From Pseudomonas fluvialis (GTDB lineage Bacteria > Pseudomonadota > Gammaproteobacteria > Pseudomonadales > Pseudomonadaceae): a stretch of DNA of 64,000 nt. A program made the translations under genes and the position numbers. The stretch lies in NCBI RefSeq assembly GCF_002234375.1, contig NZ_NMQV01000024.1:62001-126000 (forward strand). The letters run 5' to 3'. Below the pieces are notes generated by a model, which did not search any database, was not told the DNA's origin, and saw nothing but the letters and a program-made list of their open reading frames with translations. Of the stretch, positions 51,164 through 60,304 are shown one piece after another (within the stretch, counting starts at the first letter, position 1; each line of letters begins with the position of its first letter).

Positions 51164-52822
51164 ATGTACGTATACGACGAGTACGACCAACGCATCGTCG
51201 AGGACCGCGTCAAGCAGTTCCGCGACCAGACCCGCCGTTACCTGAATGGCGAGCTTTCCGGCGACGAATTCCGCCCGCTGCGTCTGCAGAACGGTCTGTA
51301 TATCCAGCGTTATGCGCCTATGTTGCGGATTGCCGTGCCCTATGGCTTGTTGGCCTCGCGCCAGGTGCGCAAGTTGGCGCAAATTGCCCGTGACTACGAC
51401 AAAGGCTATGCGCATATCAGTACCCGGCAGAACGTACAGTTCAACTGGCCTGACCTGGAAGATGTCCCGGAAATCCTTGCTGAACTGGCCAGCGTGCAAC
51501 TGCACTCCATCCAGACCAGCGGCAACTGCGTGCGCAATACCACCACCGACCAGTTTGCCGGTGTCGCCCGTGACGAGCTGATCGATCCGCGCCCCTGGTG
51601 CGAAATCATTCGCCAATGGTCGACTTTCCATCCGGAATTCTGCCAGCTGCCGCGTAAGTTCAAGATCGCCGTGAATGGTGCCGGCAATGACCGTGCGGCC
51701 ATCGAAGTCCACGATATCGGCCTCGAAGCCGTACACAATGCCGCCGGCGAGCTGGGCTTCCGCGTGCTGGTAGGCGGCGGCCTCGGGCGCACGCCGATGG
51801 TCGGCAGCTTCATCAACGAGTTCCTGCCGTGGCAGCACCTGCTGTCCTACCTGGATGCCATCCTGCGCGTGTACAACCGCTATGGCCGCCGCGACAACAA
51901 GTTCAAGGCGCGCATCAAGATTCTCGTCAAGGCGCTGGGGGCGGAAGCCTTCGCCGAGAAGGTCAACGCCGAGTTCGCCCACCTCAAGGATGGCCCGACC
52001 ACGCTGACCGAGGCGGAAGTCGAGCGCGTGGCCCGTCACTTCGTCGACCCGGCCTACCTCGCACTGGTCGATCTGGATGATGAGCTGTCTCGCCTGGACA
52101 ACGAGCATCCGGGCTTCGCCCGCTGGCGTAGCCGCAATACCACGCCGCACAAAAAGGCCGGTTATGTAGCCGTGACCCTCTCGCTGAAGCCAACGGGCAC
52201 CGCCCCGGGGGATGTCAGCGACAAGCAGCTGGATGCGATTGCCGACCTGGCTGACCGCTACAGCTTCGGCGAAGTGCGCAACAGCCACTTCCAGAACATC
52301 ATCCTCGCCGATGTCGAGCAGCGTCGCCTGTTCGAACTGTGGGGTGAACTGCGTGAACTGGGCTTTGCCACCCCCAATGTGGGACTGTTGACCGACATCA
52401 TTTGCTGCCCGGGTGGCGATTTCTGCTCGCTGGCCAATGCCAAGTCGATCCCGGTCGCCGAAGCCATCCAGCGTCGCTTTGATGACCTCGACTACCTGTT
52501 CGACCTGGGCGAGATCGATCTGAACATTTCCGGCTGCATGAATGCCTGCGGTCACCACCACGTGGGGCACATTGGCATCCTCGGCGTGGACAAGAAGGGT
52601 CAGGAGTTCTACCAGGTTTCGCTGGGCGGGCACTCCGGCCGTGATGCGCGCCTGGCACAGATCCTCGGCCCGTCCTTTGCCCAGGATGATATGGCCGATG
52701 TGATCGAGAAGATCATCGCCGTGTATGTCGAGCAGCGCCATGCCGACGAACTGTTCATCGACACTTACCAGCGCATCGGTATCGACCCCTTCAAGGAGCG
52801 CGTCTATGCAGCGAATCATTAA
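51164..52822 (+). CDS. cysI: Sulfite reductase hemoprotein (ferredoxin/NADPH type)
   Basis: A 552-residue siroheme/4Fe-4S reductase that carries out the six-electron reduction of sulfite to sulfide in the cytoplasm. Two nitrite/sulfite reductase repeats are visible. The cluster motif CX5C...CX3C is Cys415-Cys421 in CPGGDFC and Cys458-Cys462 in CMNAC. Substrate-side residues include the TSGNCVRNTTTD segment. The layout is that of the Pseudomonas CysI (PA1838). ATG 51164 has AGGAAA six bases upstream. It overlaps the DUF934 gene by 17 bases. Confidence 0.94.
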   Translation: MYVYDEYDQRIVEDRVKQFRDQTRRYLNGELSGDEFRPLRLQNGLYIQRYAPMLRIAVPYGLLASRQVRKLAQIARDYDKGYAHISTRQNVQFNWPDLEDVPEILAELASVQLHSIQTSGNCVRNTTTDQFAGVARDELIDPRPWCEIIRQWSTFHPEFCQLPRKFKIAVNGAGNDRAAIEVHDIGLEAVHNAAGELGFRVLVGGGLGRTPMVGSFINEFLPWQHLLSYLDAILRVYNRYGRRDNKFKARIKILVKALGAEAFAEKVNAEFAHLKDGPTTLTEAEVERVARHFVDPAYLALVDLDDELSRLDNEHPGFARWRSRNTTPHKKAGYVAVTLSLKPTGTAPGDVSDKQLDAIADLADRYSFGEVRNSHFQNIILADVEQRRLFELWGELRELGFATPNVGLLTDIICCPGGDFCSLANAKSIPVAEAIQRRFDDLDYLFDLGEIDLNISGCMNACGHHHVGHIGILGVDKKGQEFYQVSLGGHSGRDARLAQILGPSFAQDDMADVIEKIIAVYVEQRHADELFIDTYQRIGIDPFKERVYAANH

Positions 52823-53303
52823 GAACGGCCAGATCATCGACGAAACCTGGCAGTTGCTGCCCAAGGACGCGAGCCTGGATGACATCCGCAACAGCGGGGA
52901 CATCATTGTCCCGCTGGCCCTGTGGGTGGAACATGACCGTGCCCTGCTGGCCCGTGATGGCGGGCTGGGTGTGTGGCTGGATGCCGGTGAGGAAATCGAG
53001 GAAATCGCCGACCAGTTGCAACACTTCCAGGTGATTGCCCTGAATTTCCCGGCCTTCACCGATGGTCGCCATTACTCCACGGCTTATCTGCTACGTACAC
53101 GCTATGGCTATGGTGGCGAAGTGCGTGCGATTGGCGATGTGCTGCGTGACCAGCTGTTCGCGCTGCGCCGCGTTGGCTTCGATGCCTTCGCCCTGCGTGC
53201 CGACAAGGACCCGCAGGATGCCCTGCAGTCCTTCGCCGACTTTGCCGAGGTTTATCAGGCGTCGGCTGATCAGCCGCTGCCATTGTTCCGGCGGCGCGCC
53301 TGA
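52806..53303 (+). CDS. DUF934 protein, CysI partner
   Basis: A 165-residue cytoplasmic protein of the DUF934 family that is nearly always encoded after cysI. Typical segments are LWVEHDRALLARDGGLGVWLDAGEE, IALNFPAFTDGRHYSTAYLLRTRYGY and ALRADKDPQDALQSF. Its role is thought to be in sulfite reduction, possibly electron supply or assembly, but no activity is shown. The start lies inside cysI (17-base overlap), with AAGGAG before ATG 52806. Confidence 0.9.
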   Translation: MQRIIKNGQIIDETWQLLPKDASLDDIRNSGDIIVPLALWVEHDRALLARDGGLGVWLDAGEEIEEIADQLQHFQVIALNFPAFTDGRHYSTAYLLRTRYGYGGEVRAIGDVLRDQLFALRRVGFDAFALRADKDPQDALQSFADFAEVYQASADQPLPLFRRRA

Positions 53304-53312
53304 TTGTATCTG

Positions 53313-53346
53313 GCATAAAAAACCGGCTTACGCCGGTTTTTTATGC
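53313..53346. terminator. Bidirectional rho-independent terminator
   Basis: A perfect 15-base stem at 53313-53327 and 53332-53346 with loop TTAC. The core is CCGGC/GCCGG flanked by six A and six T, so it can work on both strands. It separates the cysI-DUF934 transcript from the convergent reductase gene ending at 53359. Confidence 0.93.
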
Positions 53347-53358
53347 GCGGAGCTGTAC

Positions 53359-54348
53359 TCAGTCAATGCGTACCAGGCGCCGCCGTTGCAACTGCCCGGC
53401 AAGCAGCAGCTCAATGGCTTGCGGCACTTCATCCAGGCCGATTTCTTCGGCCAGTTGCGGAAGCTGGGTGAGCTTCCACTGCAGCGACAGCTTGTCCCAC
53501 ATGGAGGCCTTGACCACCAGGGGCAGCTCCACGGAATCCACTCCCAGCAGATTGACGCCGCGCAGGATGAACGGCAGCACGCTGGCCTGGAACTGGCTGC
53601 CTGCGGTCAGGCCGCAGCAGGCAGCGCTGGCCCCATAGCGCAGCGCCTTGACGACGTTGAACAGAATGTCGCCACCCACGGTATCCACTGCAGCCGCCCA
53701 CTGCTCCTTGAGCAGGGCTTTCTCGCAGCCCTGTTCAAGTTCGCTGCGCGCCAGGATACGCTGCGCCCCCAGGCTGAGCAGCCAGTCGTGCTGACTGGTC
53801 TTGCCGGTACTGGCGACCACCTGATAGCCCAGTTGTGCCAGCAGGGCCACCGCAACACTGCCTACCCCGCCACTGGCGCCGGTCACCAGCACCGGGCCGG
53901 CATCACAGGTCAGCCCGGCCTGTTCCAGTTTTTCCACGCACAAACCGGCAGTCAGCCCCGCGGTGCCGAGCAACATGGCTTCGCGCAAACTCAGCCCGGA
54001 GGGACGCTTGATCACCCAGGCAGCCGGGACGCGAATGTACTGGGCCATACCGCCGCTGGTGTTCATGCCCAAGTCGTGCCCGGTGACGATCACTTCGTCG
54101 CCAGCTGTGAATTCAGCCACGGATGACTGCTCAACCACCCCCGCTGCGTCGATACCCGGCGTATGGGGATAGTGGCGGGTTACTCCCCTGTTACCGCTCG
54201 CCGACAGGGCGTCCTTGTAGTTCAGCGAGGAGTAATGCACGCGGATCAACAGATCGCCGGCCGGCAGTTCTGCCAGGTCTCGCTGGACGATCTGCTGGAC
54301 GAAGCGGCCATCCTGCTCAATGACCTGAAGTGCCTTGAATGTGCTCAT
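53359..54348 (-). CDS. Acrylyl-CoA reductase AcuI/YhdH-like (MDR superfamily)
   Basis: A 329-residue zinc-independent medium-chain dehydrogenase/reductase. The start FKALQVIEQDGRFV and SSLNYKDALSASGNRGVTRHYPHTPGIDAAG match YhdH/AcuI. The NADPH loop is VTGASGGVGSVAVALLAQLG at ~150-169. AcuI reduces acryloyl-CoA to propionyl-CoA, protecting against the reactive acrylate intermediate. Here it is upstream of nothing in the same metabolic class. GAGG lies ten bases upstream of ATG 54348. It follows sohB by 17 bases in one transcription unit. Confidence 0.9.
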   Translation of the reverse strand: MSTFKALQVIEQDGRFVQQIVQRDLAELPAGDLLIRVHYSSLNYKDALSASGNRGVTRHYPHTPGIDAAGVVEQSSVAEFTAGDEVIVTGHDLGMNTSGGMAQYIRVPAAWVIKRPSGLSLREAMLLGTAGLTAGLCVEKLEQAGLTCDAGPVLVTGASGGVGSVAVALLAQLGYQVVASTGKTSQHDWLLSLGAQRILARSELEQGCEKALLKEQWAAAVDTVGGDILFNVVKALRYGASAACCGLTAGSQFQASVLPFILRGVNLLGVDSVELPLVVKASMWDKLSLQWKLTQLPQLAEEIGLDEVPQAIELLLAGQLQRRRLVRID

Positions 54349-54365
54349 CTTGCAACCTCTCAATG

Positions 54366-55382
54366 CTAAAACCTTGCCTGGTTCAAACGCTCCCAGGCCT
54401 TGAGCAATAGCCCGTCGACACTCCCGGCCGCTGCCAGGCCCACACGTTCGGACAGGCTTTTACGCTGCACAAAATGCAGCTGGTACACATCGGCCTCGTT
54501 GGCGCGCTGCGCCAGGTACTCGTCACTGGTGCCCAGTTGATCGACCAGCTGTCGAACCAGAGCGTCCTGTCCCAACCAGACTTCCCCCGTGGCGATCGCC
54601 TCGATATTCAGTTGTGGCCGATAGCTCGCCACGAACGCCTTGAACAAGGCATGGGTAGTTTCCAGATCTTGCTGGAATTTCTCCCGACCCTGTTCGGTGT
54701 TTTCGCCGAATACTGTCAGAGTGCGCTTGTATTGCCCGGCTGTCAGCACCTCGAAATCAATATCGTGGCGTTTGAGCAGACGATGTACGTTGGGCAGCTG
54801 GGCTACTACGCCTATCGAACCCAGTATGGCAAAAGGTGCCGCCAGCACCCGGTTGGCGATACAGGCCATCATATAGCCACCACTGGCCGCGACCTTGTCC
54901 ACGCAGACCGTCAACGGAATCCCCGCCTGGCGTATCCGCGCCAGCTGCGAGGCGGCCAGGCCATAGCCATGCACCATGCCGCCCGGGCTTTCCAGGCGCA
55001 CAACCACCTCGTCCTCGGGGCGCGCCATGCTCAGCAGGGCCGTCACCTCATGACGCAAACTGTCTGCCGCACTGGCTCGGATATCGCCCTGGAAGTCCAG
55101 CACATAGATACGCTGGCGGTCGTTTTCCTGCTTCTTGCGCGCCTTGGCCTGGCGCTCTTCTTCCTTGCGCAGCGCCTTCAGCGCCGGCTTGTCGAGCACC
55201 TGTTGTTGCAAGCGCTGGCGCAACTCCTGATAGAACTCATTGAGTTTGTGCACCTGCAGTTCACCACCCTGCCCTCGTCCTTTGCTGCGTAAAGCCGCTA
55301 CCACCACCAGCAGGGCCAGCAACGCCACCAGCAGGGTAAAAGTCTTGGCCAGAAACAACGCATACTCGCTGAAAAACTCCAC
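54366..55382 (-). CDS. sohB: SohB-type inner-membrane serine protease (S49)
   Basis: A 338-residue protease of peptidase family S49. An N-terminal helix (~8-31) and the charged SohB_N segment (Glu/Arg/Lys rich, ~40-90) precede the protease domain. Catalytic parts are VDKVAASGGYMMACIANRV (~161-179) and FAILGSIGVV with Ser189. The active site faces the periplasm. It is involved in envelope protein quality control in E. coli. The start is GTG 55382, selected for AAGGAGG six bases upstream; the long open frame beyond it lacks support. Confidence 0.92.
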   Translation of the reverse strand: MEFFSEYALFLAKTFTLLVALLALLVVVAALRSKGRGQGGELQVHKLNEFYQELRQRLQQQVLDKPALKALRKEEERQAKARKKQENDRQRIYVLDFQGDIRASAADSLRHEVTALLSMARPEDEVVVRLESPGGMVHGYGLAASQLARIRQAGIPLTVCVDKVAASGGYMMACIANRVLAAPFAILGSIGVVAQLPNVHRLLKRHDIDFEVLTAGQYKRTLTVFGENTEQGREKFQQDLETTHALFKAFVASYRPQLNIEAIATGEVWLGQDALVRQLVDQLGTSDEYLAQRANEADVYQLHFVQRKSLSERVGLAAAGSVDGLLLKAWERLNQARF

Positions 55383-55585
55383 GCATCCTCCTTGTCGAAA
55401 GGGTCCATGCAGCCGCTGCTGCAGTACCAGGCAAAGGCTCAAGCATAGCGGTGGCAACCGATGCCAGCCAGCCCGGCAGCGCAGCACCCTAGCGGATTCA
55501 AACAAGCGTATGTTTTTTCGTTGACAGTCTCCCGCCTTGCCCATACCCTCGGCGCATCTCAACGCCTAGCGAGAGTCCTGCGTAC

Positions 55586-56296
55586 GTGGGCAGCATCTAC
55601 CTGATCCGACATGGCCAAGCCTCTTTCGGCAGCGACGATTACGACGTTCTGTCGCCTGTCGGGGTGCAACAGGCAGAAGTCCTCGGACGACATCTGGCGG
55701 CACTGGGTATCAACTTGCAACGCTGCCTGAGTGGCGACCTGCGTCGCCAGCAGCATACCGCGCAAGCTGCCATGGCGCAGCTGGCGGCTTGCGGGGGCCA
55801 CTGTCCTGCCCTGGAAATCGACGCCGCCTTCAATGAGTTCGATGCCGATGCGGTGATTCGTCAGCTGTTGCCCGACCTGTTGCGCGATGAGCCGCACGCC
55901 TTGGAAGTGATGCGCAATCCGGCCGCTCAGCGTGCGGAGTTTCAGCGCTTATTCGCGCAGATCATCCAGCGCTGGGTGGAACAGTCCACGGACAGCGACA
56001 GCGTGGAAAGCTGGACAGCGTTTTGCGACAAAGTGTGCGAGGGTTTGCAGCGGGTGCTCGCCCAGGCCGGCAAGCGCGACAACATTGCCCTGTTTACCTC
56101 GGGCGGAACCATTACTGCACTGCTACACCGTTTTGCCGGCATTCCGGCAGCCAGGGCATTCGATATGAACTGGCAGATCGTCAACACTTCGCTCAGTTGC
56201 CTGAAGTTTCGTGGCGACCAAGTGAACCTGGCTTCCTTCAATAGTCACGCCCATTTGCAACTGTTGAAGGCGCCGGAGCTCATCACCTATCGTTGA
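55586..56296 (+). CDS. Histidine phosphatase-family protein
   Basis: A 236-residue member of the phosphoglycerate-mutase-like histidine phosphatases. The catalytic RHG is in IYLIRHGQAS (~4-13) with His8 as the phospho-acceptor; the second His is probably in a C-terminal TSGGTITALLHRF segment. The substrate is unknown, and the cofactor-dependent mutase insertions are missing. Start is GTG at 55586 with GAGAG upstream; an ATG is not available nearby. It is followed at 56 bases by the SCP2 gene. Confidence 0.85.
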   Translation: MGSIYLIRHGQASFGSDDYDVLSPVGVQQAEVLGRHLAALGINLQRCLSGDLRRQQHTAQAAMAQLAACGGHCPALEIDAAFNEFDADAVIRQLLPDLLRDEPHALEVMRNPAAQRAEFQRLFAQIIQRWVEQSTDSDSVESWTAFCDKVCEGLQRVLAQAGKRDNIALFTSGGTITALLHRFAGIPAARAFDMNWQIVNTSLSCLKFRGDQVNLASFNSHAHLQLLKAPELITYR

Positions 56297-56352
56297 GCGC
56301 CGGCCAACCTGCGGCTTGCAAGGTCGCACAACCCAAAACAAAGGAAAAGACC

Positions 56353-56667
56353 ATGACCACCGTTGCTGAAATCGTTCAAACCATGCAGTCCAAGTTCAAC
56401 GCCGCTGCCGCTGCTGGCCTGGACCTGGTGTTCCAATTCAACATCGAAGACGGCGAGAACTATGCGCTGATCGTCAAGGACGGTACCTGTGCCGTTGAGC
56501 AAGGCGAGAATGCCAATGCCAACGTTACCCTGATCATGGACACCGAGACCCTGAAAGGCATCACCAGCGGTGAAACCGACGGCATGCAGGCCTTCATGGC
56601 TGGCAAGCTGCGCGCTGAAGGCGACATGATGCTGGCCATGAAACTGGGCGAACTGTTCCCGGTTTAA
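56353..56667 (+). CDS. SCP2 sterol-binding domain protein
   Basis: A 104-residue small SCP2-fold protein. The core runs from VAEIVQTMQSKFNAAAAAGL (helix) to FQFNIEDGENYALIVKDGTCAVEQGENANANVTLIMDTETLKGI and ends with GKLRAEGDMMLAMKLGELFPV. SCP2 proteins bind lipids or acyl-CoA. The neighbours, a kinase-like and a dehydrogenase gene, also suggest fatty-acyl or lipid handling. AAGGAAA is six bases before the ATG, and a strong terminator follows. Confidence 0.9.
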   Translation: MTTVAEIVQTMQSKFNAAAAAGLDLVFQFNIEDGENYALIVKDGTCAVEQGENANANVTLIMDTETLKGITSGETDGMQAFMAGKLRAEGDMMLAMKLGELFPV

Positions 56668-56688
56668 GCGCCGCCAGCCTTGCCAGAA

Positions 56689-56717
56689 ACCGGAGCCTTG
56701 GTGCTCCGGTTTTTTTT
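56689..56717 (+). terminator. Rho-independent terminator of the SCP2 gene
   Basis: ACCGGAGC (56689-56696) pairs with GCTCCGGT (56703-56710) around a six-base loop and is followed by eight T. It lies 22 bases after the SCP2 stop and separates that unit from the kinase-SDR pair. Confidence 0.93.
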
Positions 56718-56857
56718 CGTCTACAGCAAAGATCAGGCAGTTTGATTGACCGGCAACAGTGCGATCTATAACACCGCCGCAGGCTTGTAGGGCTGGCAGA
56801 AGGCGCATTAGATTAGCCAATAATCGATGGCCCTCATCATAAATAGAAGGGATTAAC

Positions 56858-57925
56858 ATGACGCTGACTGATCAATCCACCCGCATCCGCTCCGGTGAAG
56901 AGCTAGACGCAGGCACTATCGACCAGTACCTCAAGGCGCATATTCCCGGGCTGAGCGGTACGCCCAAGATCAGCCAGTTTCCCGGTGGCGCATCGAACCT
57001 TACCTACCTGATCGAGTATCCGGAGCAGGAGTTTGTCCTGCGTCGTCCGCCCTTCGGCCACAAGGCCAAGTCGGCGCATGACATGGGACGCGAATACCGC
57101 ATTCTCAACCAGTTGAATGCCGGCTTCCCCTACTGCCCCAAGGCCTATGTACATTGCACCGATGAATCGGTGATCGGCGCCGAGTTCTACGTGATGCAGC
57201 GCGTCAAGGGCATCATCCTGCGCTCGGACATGCCAGCGGAGCTGAATTTCAGCGCCGAGCAGACCCGTGCGCTATGCCAAAGCTTCATCGACAAGCTGGT
57301 TGACCTGCATAACGTCGACTACCAGGCATGCGGCCTGGGCGACCTGGGCAGGCCGGAAGGTTATGTGCAACGGCAGATCGAAGGCTGGAGTGATCGCTAC
57401 GAGAAGGCCCTGACGCCCGATGCGCCGTTGTGGGAACCGGTCAAGGCCTGGCTGCGCGAGAAAATGCCAGCCGACCACGTCAAGCCCGGCATCGTGCATA
57501 ACGACTACCGTTTCGACAACGTGATCCTCGATCCGGGCAATCCGATGCAGATCATCGGGGTTCTGGACTGGGAGCTGACTACCATCGGCGACCCGCTGAT
57601 GGACTTGGGCAACACCCTGGCCTACTGGATCGAAGCCGCCGATCCGGCCCCCGTGCAACTGATGCGCCGCCAGCCCAGCAATGCCCCTGGCATGCTGACG
57701 CGTCGTGAGTTCGTTGACTACTACGCCGAAAAAGCCGGTATCCGTATCGACAACTTCGACTACTACTACACCTATGGACTGTTCCGTCTGGCGGGCATCG
57801 TGCAGCAGATCTACTACCGCTTCTACCACGGCCAGACCCAGGACAAACGCTTTGCCCAGTTCGTGCAGATGAACAAGCTGCTGGAACAGATGAGCCTGCA
57901 GGTCATCGGCAAATCTACCCTCTAA
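56858..57925 (+). CDS. APH-family phosphotransferase (ACAD10/LvaA-like)
   Basis: A 355-residue kinase-fold protein of the aminoglycoside phosphotransferase family. The ATP-site glycine loop is QFPGGASNLTYLI (~40-52), the catalytic loop HNDYRFDN is at 214-221, and the metal Asp237 is in VLDWELTTIGDPLMDLGN. Similar enzymes phosphorylate 3- or 4-hydroxyacyl-CoA (ACAD10/11; P. putida LvaA). Followed by an SDR gene at 35 bases. A role in hydroxyacyl-CoA metabolism is inferred; antibiotic resistance is unlikely. AGAAGGG precedes the ATG. Confidence 0.88.
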   Translation: MTLTDQSTRIRSGEELDAGTIDQYLKAHIPGLSGTPKISQFPGGASNLTYLIEYPEQEFVLRRPPFGHKAKSAHDMGREYRILNQLNAGFPYCPKAYVHCTDESVIGAEFYVMQRVKGIILRSDMPAELNFSAEQTRALCQSFIDKLVDLHNVDYQACGLGDLGRPEGYVQRQIEGWSDRYEKALTPDAPLWEPVKAWLREKMPADHVKPGIVHNDYRFDNVILDPGNPMQIIGVLDWELTTIGDPLMDLGNTLAYWIEAADPAPVQLMRRQPSNAPGMLTRREFVDYYAEKAGIRIDNFDYYYTYGLFRLAGIVQQIYYRFYHGQTQDKRFAQFVQMNKLLEQMSLQVIGKSTL

Positions 57926-57960
57926 CCGGCTGTACAGCCGCTTACTGCCAAGGAATCACC

Positions 57961-58728
57961 ATGTCCAAGACCCACCTGTTCGACCTTGATGGCAAGATCG
58001 CTTTCGTTTCCGGCGCCAGCCGTGGTATCGGCGAGGCCATTGCCAAGCTGCTCGCCCAGCAGGGCGCCCATGTGATCGTGTCCAGCCGCAAGCTGGATGG
58101 CTGCCAGGCGGTCGCTGACGCGATCATCGCCGAGGGCGGCAAGGCAACCGCTATCGCCTGCCATATTGGTGAAATGCAGCAGATCAGCGAAGTATTCGCG
58201 CAGATTCGCGAGCAGTTTGGCCGTCTGGATATCCTGGTCAACAATGCCGCCACCAACCCGCAGTTCTGCAACGTGCTGGATACCGACCTGGGGGCCTTCC
58301 AGAAAACCCTGGATGTGAACATTCGCGGCTATTACTTCATGTCCATCGAAGGCGGCAAGCTGATGAAAGCCAATGGTGGTGGCAGCATCATCAACGTGGC
58401 GTCGATCAATGGGGTCACCCCGGGTGAGTTCCAGGGTATCTATTCGGTCACCAAGGCCGCGGTGATCAGCATGACCAAGGTGTTCGCCAAGGAGTGCGCG
58501 CAGTTCGGTATTCGCTGCAACGCCCTGTTGCCGGGCCTGACCGACACCAAGTTTGCTTCGGCGCTGACCAGCAACGATGCCATCCTCAAGCTGGCCCTGC
58601 AGCGCATTCCGCTCAAGCGCGTTGCCGACCCCAGCGAAATGGCCGGTGCGGTTCTCTACCTGGCCAGCGAAGCGTCCAGCTACACCACTGGCGTGGCGCT
58701 GAATGTCGACGGTGGTTACCTGGCCTAA
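57961..58728 (+). CDS. Short-chain dehydrogenase/reductase
   Basis: A 255-residue classical SDR. The cofactor loop is GASRGIG at residues 18-24, the structural NNAAT at 94-98, and the catalytic residues are Asn120, Ser148, Tyr161 and Lys165 (YSVTK). The absence of a basic residue before the loop fits NAD(H) as likely as NADP(H). It is 35 bases after the kinase gene and probably oxidises or reduces a 3-hydroxyacyl-type substrate. AAGGAAT precedes the ATG. Confidence 0.9.
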   Translation: MSKTHLFDLDGKIAFVSGASRGIGEAIAKLLAQQGAHVIVSSRKLDGCQAVADAIIAEGGKATAIACHIGEMQQISEVFAQIREQFGRLDILVNNAATNPQFCNVLDTDLGAFQKTLDVNIRGYYFMSIEGGKLMKANGGGSIINVASINGVTPGEFQGIYSVTKAAVISMTKVFAKECAQFGIRCNALLPGLTDTKFASALTSNDAILKLALQRIPLKRVADPSEMAGAVLYLASEASSYTTGVALNVDGGYLA

Positions 58729-58741
58729 GCCGCACGGGTAA

Positions 58742-58769
58742 AAAAATGGCCTCGCAAGAGGCCATTTTT
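58742..58769. terminator. Bidirectional rho-independent terminator
   Basis: Twelve-base perfect stem AAAAATGGCCTC/GAGGCCATTTTT (58742-58753 and 58758-58769) with a GCAA tetraloop, 13 bases after the SDR stop and 11 before the end of the convergent gene. The A- and T-runs make it functional in both directions. Confidence 0.93.
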
Positions 58770-58780
58770 ATGGGTGCGGT

Positions 58781-59431
58781 TCAGCGCCAGTTGGCGAGCG
58801 CCTCGTTGGCCGCCTGGTTGAGTGGTTGGGCGAGGAGCCCGGCAGCTGAAAGGCTGACCGAATAGGCGGCGCCATCGGCGAGCGGCAGGTAGGTCACGCG
58901 CTGTGCTTCGGGCGTCACCACATAGAGGTCACCCTGCCGGCTGCGCAGCCAGCGCCAGAAGTCCACGCCATAGGGGCTCTGTGCCAAGCTAACTTCGGTA
59001 TGACTGGCCAGTTGCTGTTCTTCGATGGACAGGAAGCGCCCACTGAGCCGCTCCAGGCGATAGCCCGGCTGCAGGCCGATCAGTGCCGCCAGGCTCTTCC
59101 AGCGCAGCAGACGAACATCCAGTTGCCAGAGATCACCCTGCAGGCGTACCTCGCGCATCTCGCTGCCTTCAAGCAGGGTCACCCGATAATCCTTGTCGCC
59201 ATCGGCCTGGAACGTCAGGGTCAGCAATGGCCGATCAGCCGGGAGCATCTGATAGCTGTGCAGGTCGTAGCCGACCACCCCGATCACGCCGGCACCCGCC
59301 AGCAAAGCCAGCCCCGCGCTGCCGCGCAACCAGCCGAGCAGCCAGTTGCTGCGCAACAGCATGGCGGCGGCTTGCCAGGCCAGGAGCAAGGCAAGTACGG
59401 CAATGCCGATGGCCAGGGCGTAATACTGCAT
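58781..59431 (-). CDS. Hypothetical membrane protein, 216 residues
   Basis: A protein with two N-terminal membrane helices (~3-25 and ~33-56, the latter AGLALLAGAGVIGVVGYDLH) and a ~155-residue periplasmic or cytoplasmic domain of mainly beta character (LTLTFQADGDKDYRVTLLEG, GDLWQLDVRLLRW). I do not recognise the domain. Homologues are common in Pseudomonas next to similar genes, from memory, and have no function. AAGGAA is ten bases before the ATG. It diverges from the TSUP permease. Confidence 0.72.
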   Translation of the reverse strand: MQYYALAIGIAVLALLLAWQAAAMLLRSNWLLGWLRGSAGLALLAGAGVIGVVGYDLHSYQMLPADRPLLTLTFQADGDKDYRVTLLEGSEMREVRLQGDLWQLDVRLLRWKSLAALIGLQPGYRLERLSGRFLSIEEQQLASHTEVSLAQSPYGVDFWRWLRSRQGDLYVVTPEAQRVTYLPLADGAAYSVSLSAAGLLAQPLNQAANEALANWR

Positions 59432-59530
59432 GGAGTCGATTCCTTCTCTGCACGATAGGCGGCATTATGCTCAGCCCGTTGCATGGCAACCAGTTGCCGG
59501 CACGCACAATCTGACACAGATCGAGTTTTT

Positions 59531-60304
59531 ATGGCGTTTGCCTTTGACCCAGGCGTACTAATGGTTCTCCTGCTGGTGGCGTTCACCGCAGGTTTCATCG
59601 ATGCGATTGCCGGTGGCGGAGGGCTGCTGACCATCCCTGCCCTGCTCACTGCCGGGCTGCCTGCCCATCTGGTGCTGGGTACCAACAAACTGTGCGCTAC
59701 CTTTGGTTCCGCCACCGCCAGCCTGGCGTTTTACCGGCGTCGCTTGTTCCGTCCGACAGACTGGCGCAATGCCTTGCTAGGTACCGCCTGTGGTGCCTTG
59801 CTAGGGGCGCTGCTGGCCCAAGCCATGCCGGCTAACTGGTTGCAACTCATGCTGCCCGTGGTGGTGTTTGCTTGCGGTCTGTATTTGTTGCTAGTGCCGA
59901 CGCCCAATGCCGGTTGTGCGCAGGAAGCGCCGCCCGCATCGGGACGGCAATGGCCGCAAGGATTGGCCCTGGGGTTTTATGATGGCGTGGCCGGGCCGGG
60001 TACAGGCGCTTTCTGGACAGTCAGTAGCTTGCTGCTGTATCCGCTCGACCTGCTCCGGGCCAGTGGCGTCGCGCGCAGCATGAATTTCGTCAGCAACGCC
60101 ATGGCATTGACGGTATTCGCGCTGAGTGGCCAGGTTGCCTGGGTGCTGGGCATCGGCATGGGCCTGGCGCTGATGGCCGGCGCCTATCTGGGGGCGCGCA
60201 GCGCGATCGGCGGCGGCGCCCGGCTGATTCGCCCGTTGTTCATTCTCATGGTGCTGGCACTCAGTGCGCGCCTGGCCTGGCAACACTGGTCGATCGGCAA
60301 TTAG
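59531..60304 (+). CDS. TSUP/TauE-family membrane permease
   Basis: A 257-residue inner-membrane protein with about eight helices. The first TSUP repeat is [24 protein letters not shown] (~21-44) with NKLCATFGS, and the second is [22 protein letters not shown] (~150-171). The family exports or imports sulfur-containing or organic anions such as sulfoacetate, sulfite or taurine products. No substrate clue lies nearby. ATG 59531 is used although its Shine-Dalgarno is weak. The TAG stop overlaps the TAA stop of the convergent nudC. Confidence 0.87.
   Translation: MAFAFDPGVLMVLLLVAFTAGFIDAIAGGGGLLTIPALLTAGLPAHLVLGTNKLCATFGSATASLAFYRRRLFRPTDWRNALLGTACGALLGALLAQAMPANWLQLMLPVVVFACGLYLLLVPTPNAGCAQEAPPASGRQWPQGLALGFYDGVAGPGTGAFWTVSSLLLYPLDLLRASGVARSMNFVSNAMALTVFALSGQVAWVLGIGMGLALMAGAYLGARSAIGGGARLIRPLFILMVLALSARLAWQHWSIGN

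Noticed and set aside
50924..53059. 711-codon open frame antisense to cysI
   Set aside because: It is a high-GC shadow of cysI and DUF934, whose catalytic motifs and ribosome sites are clear on the plus strand.
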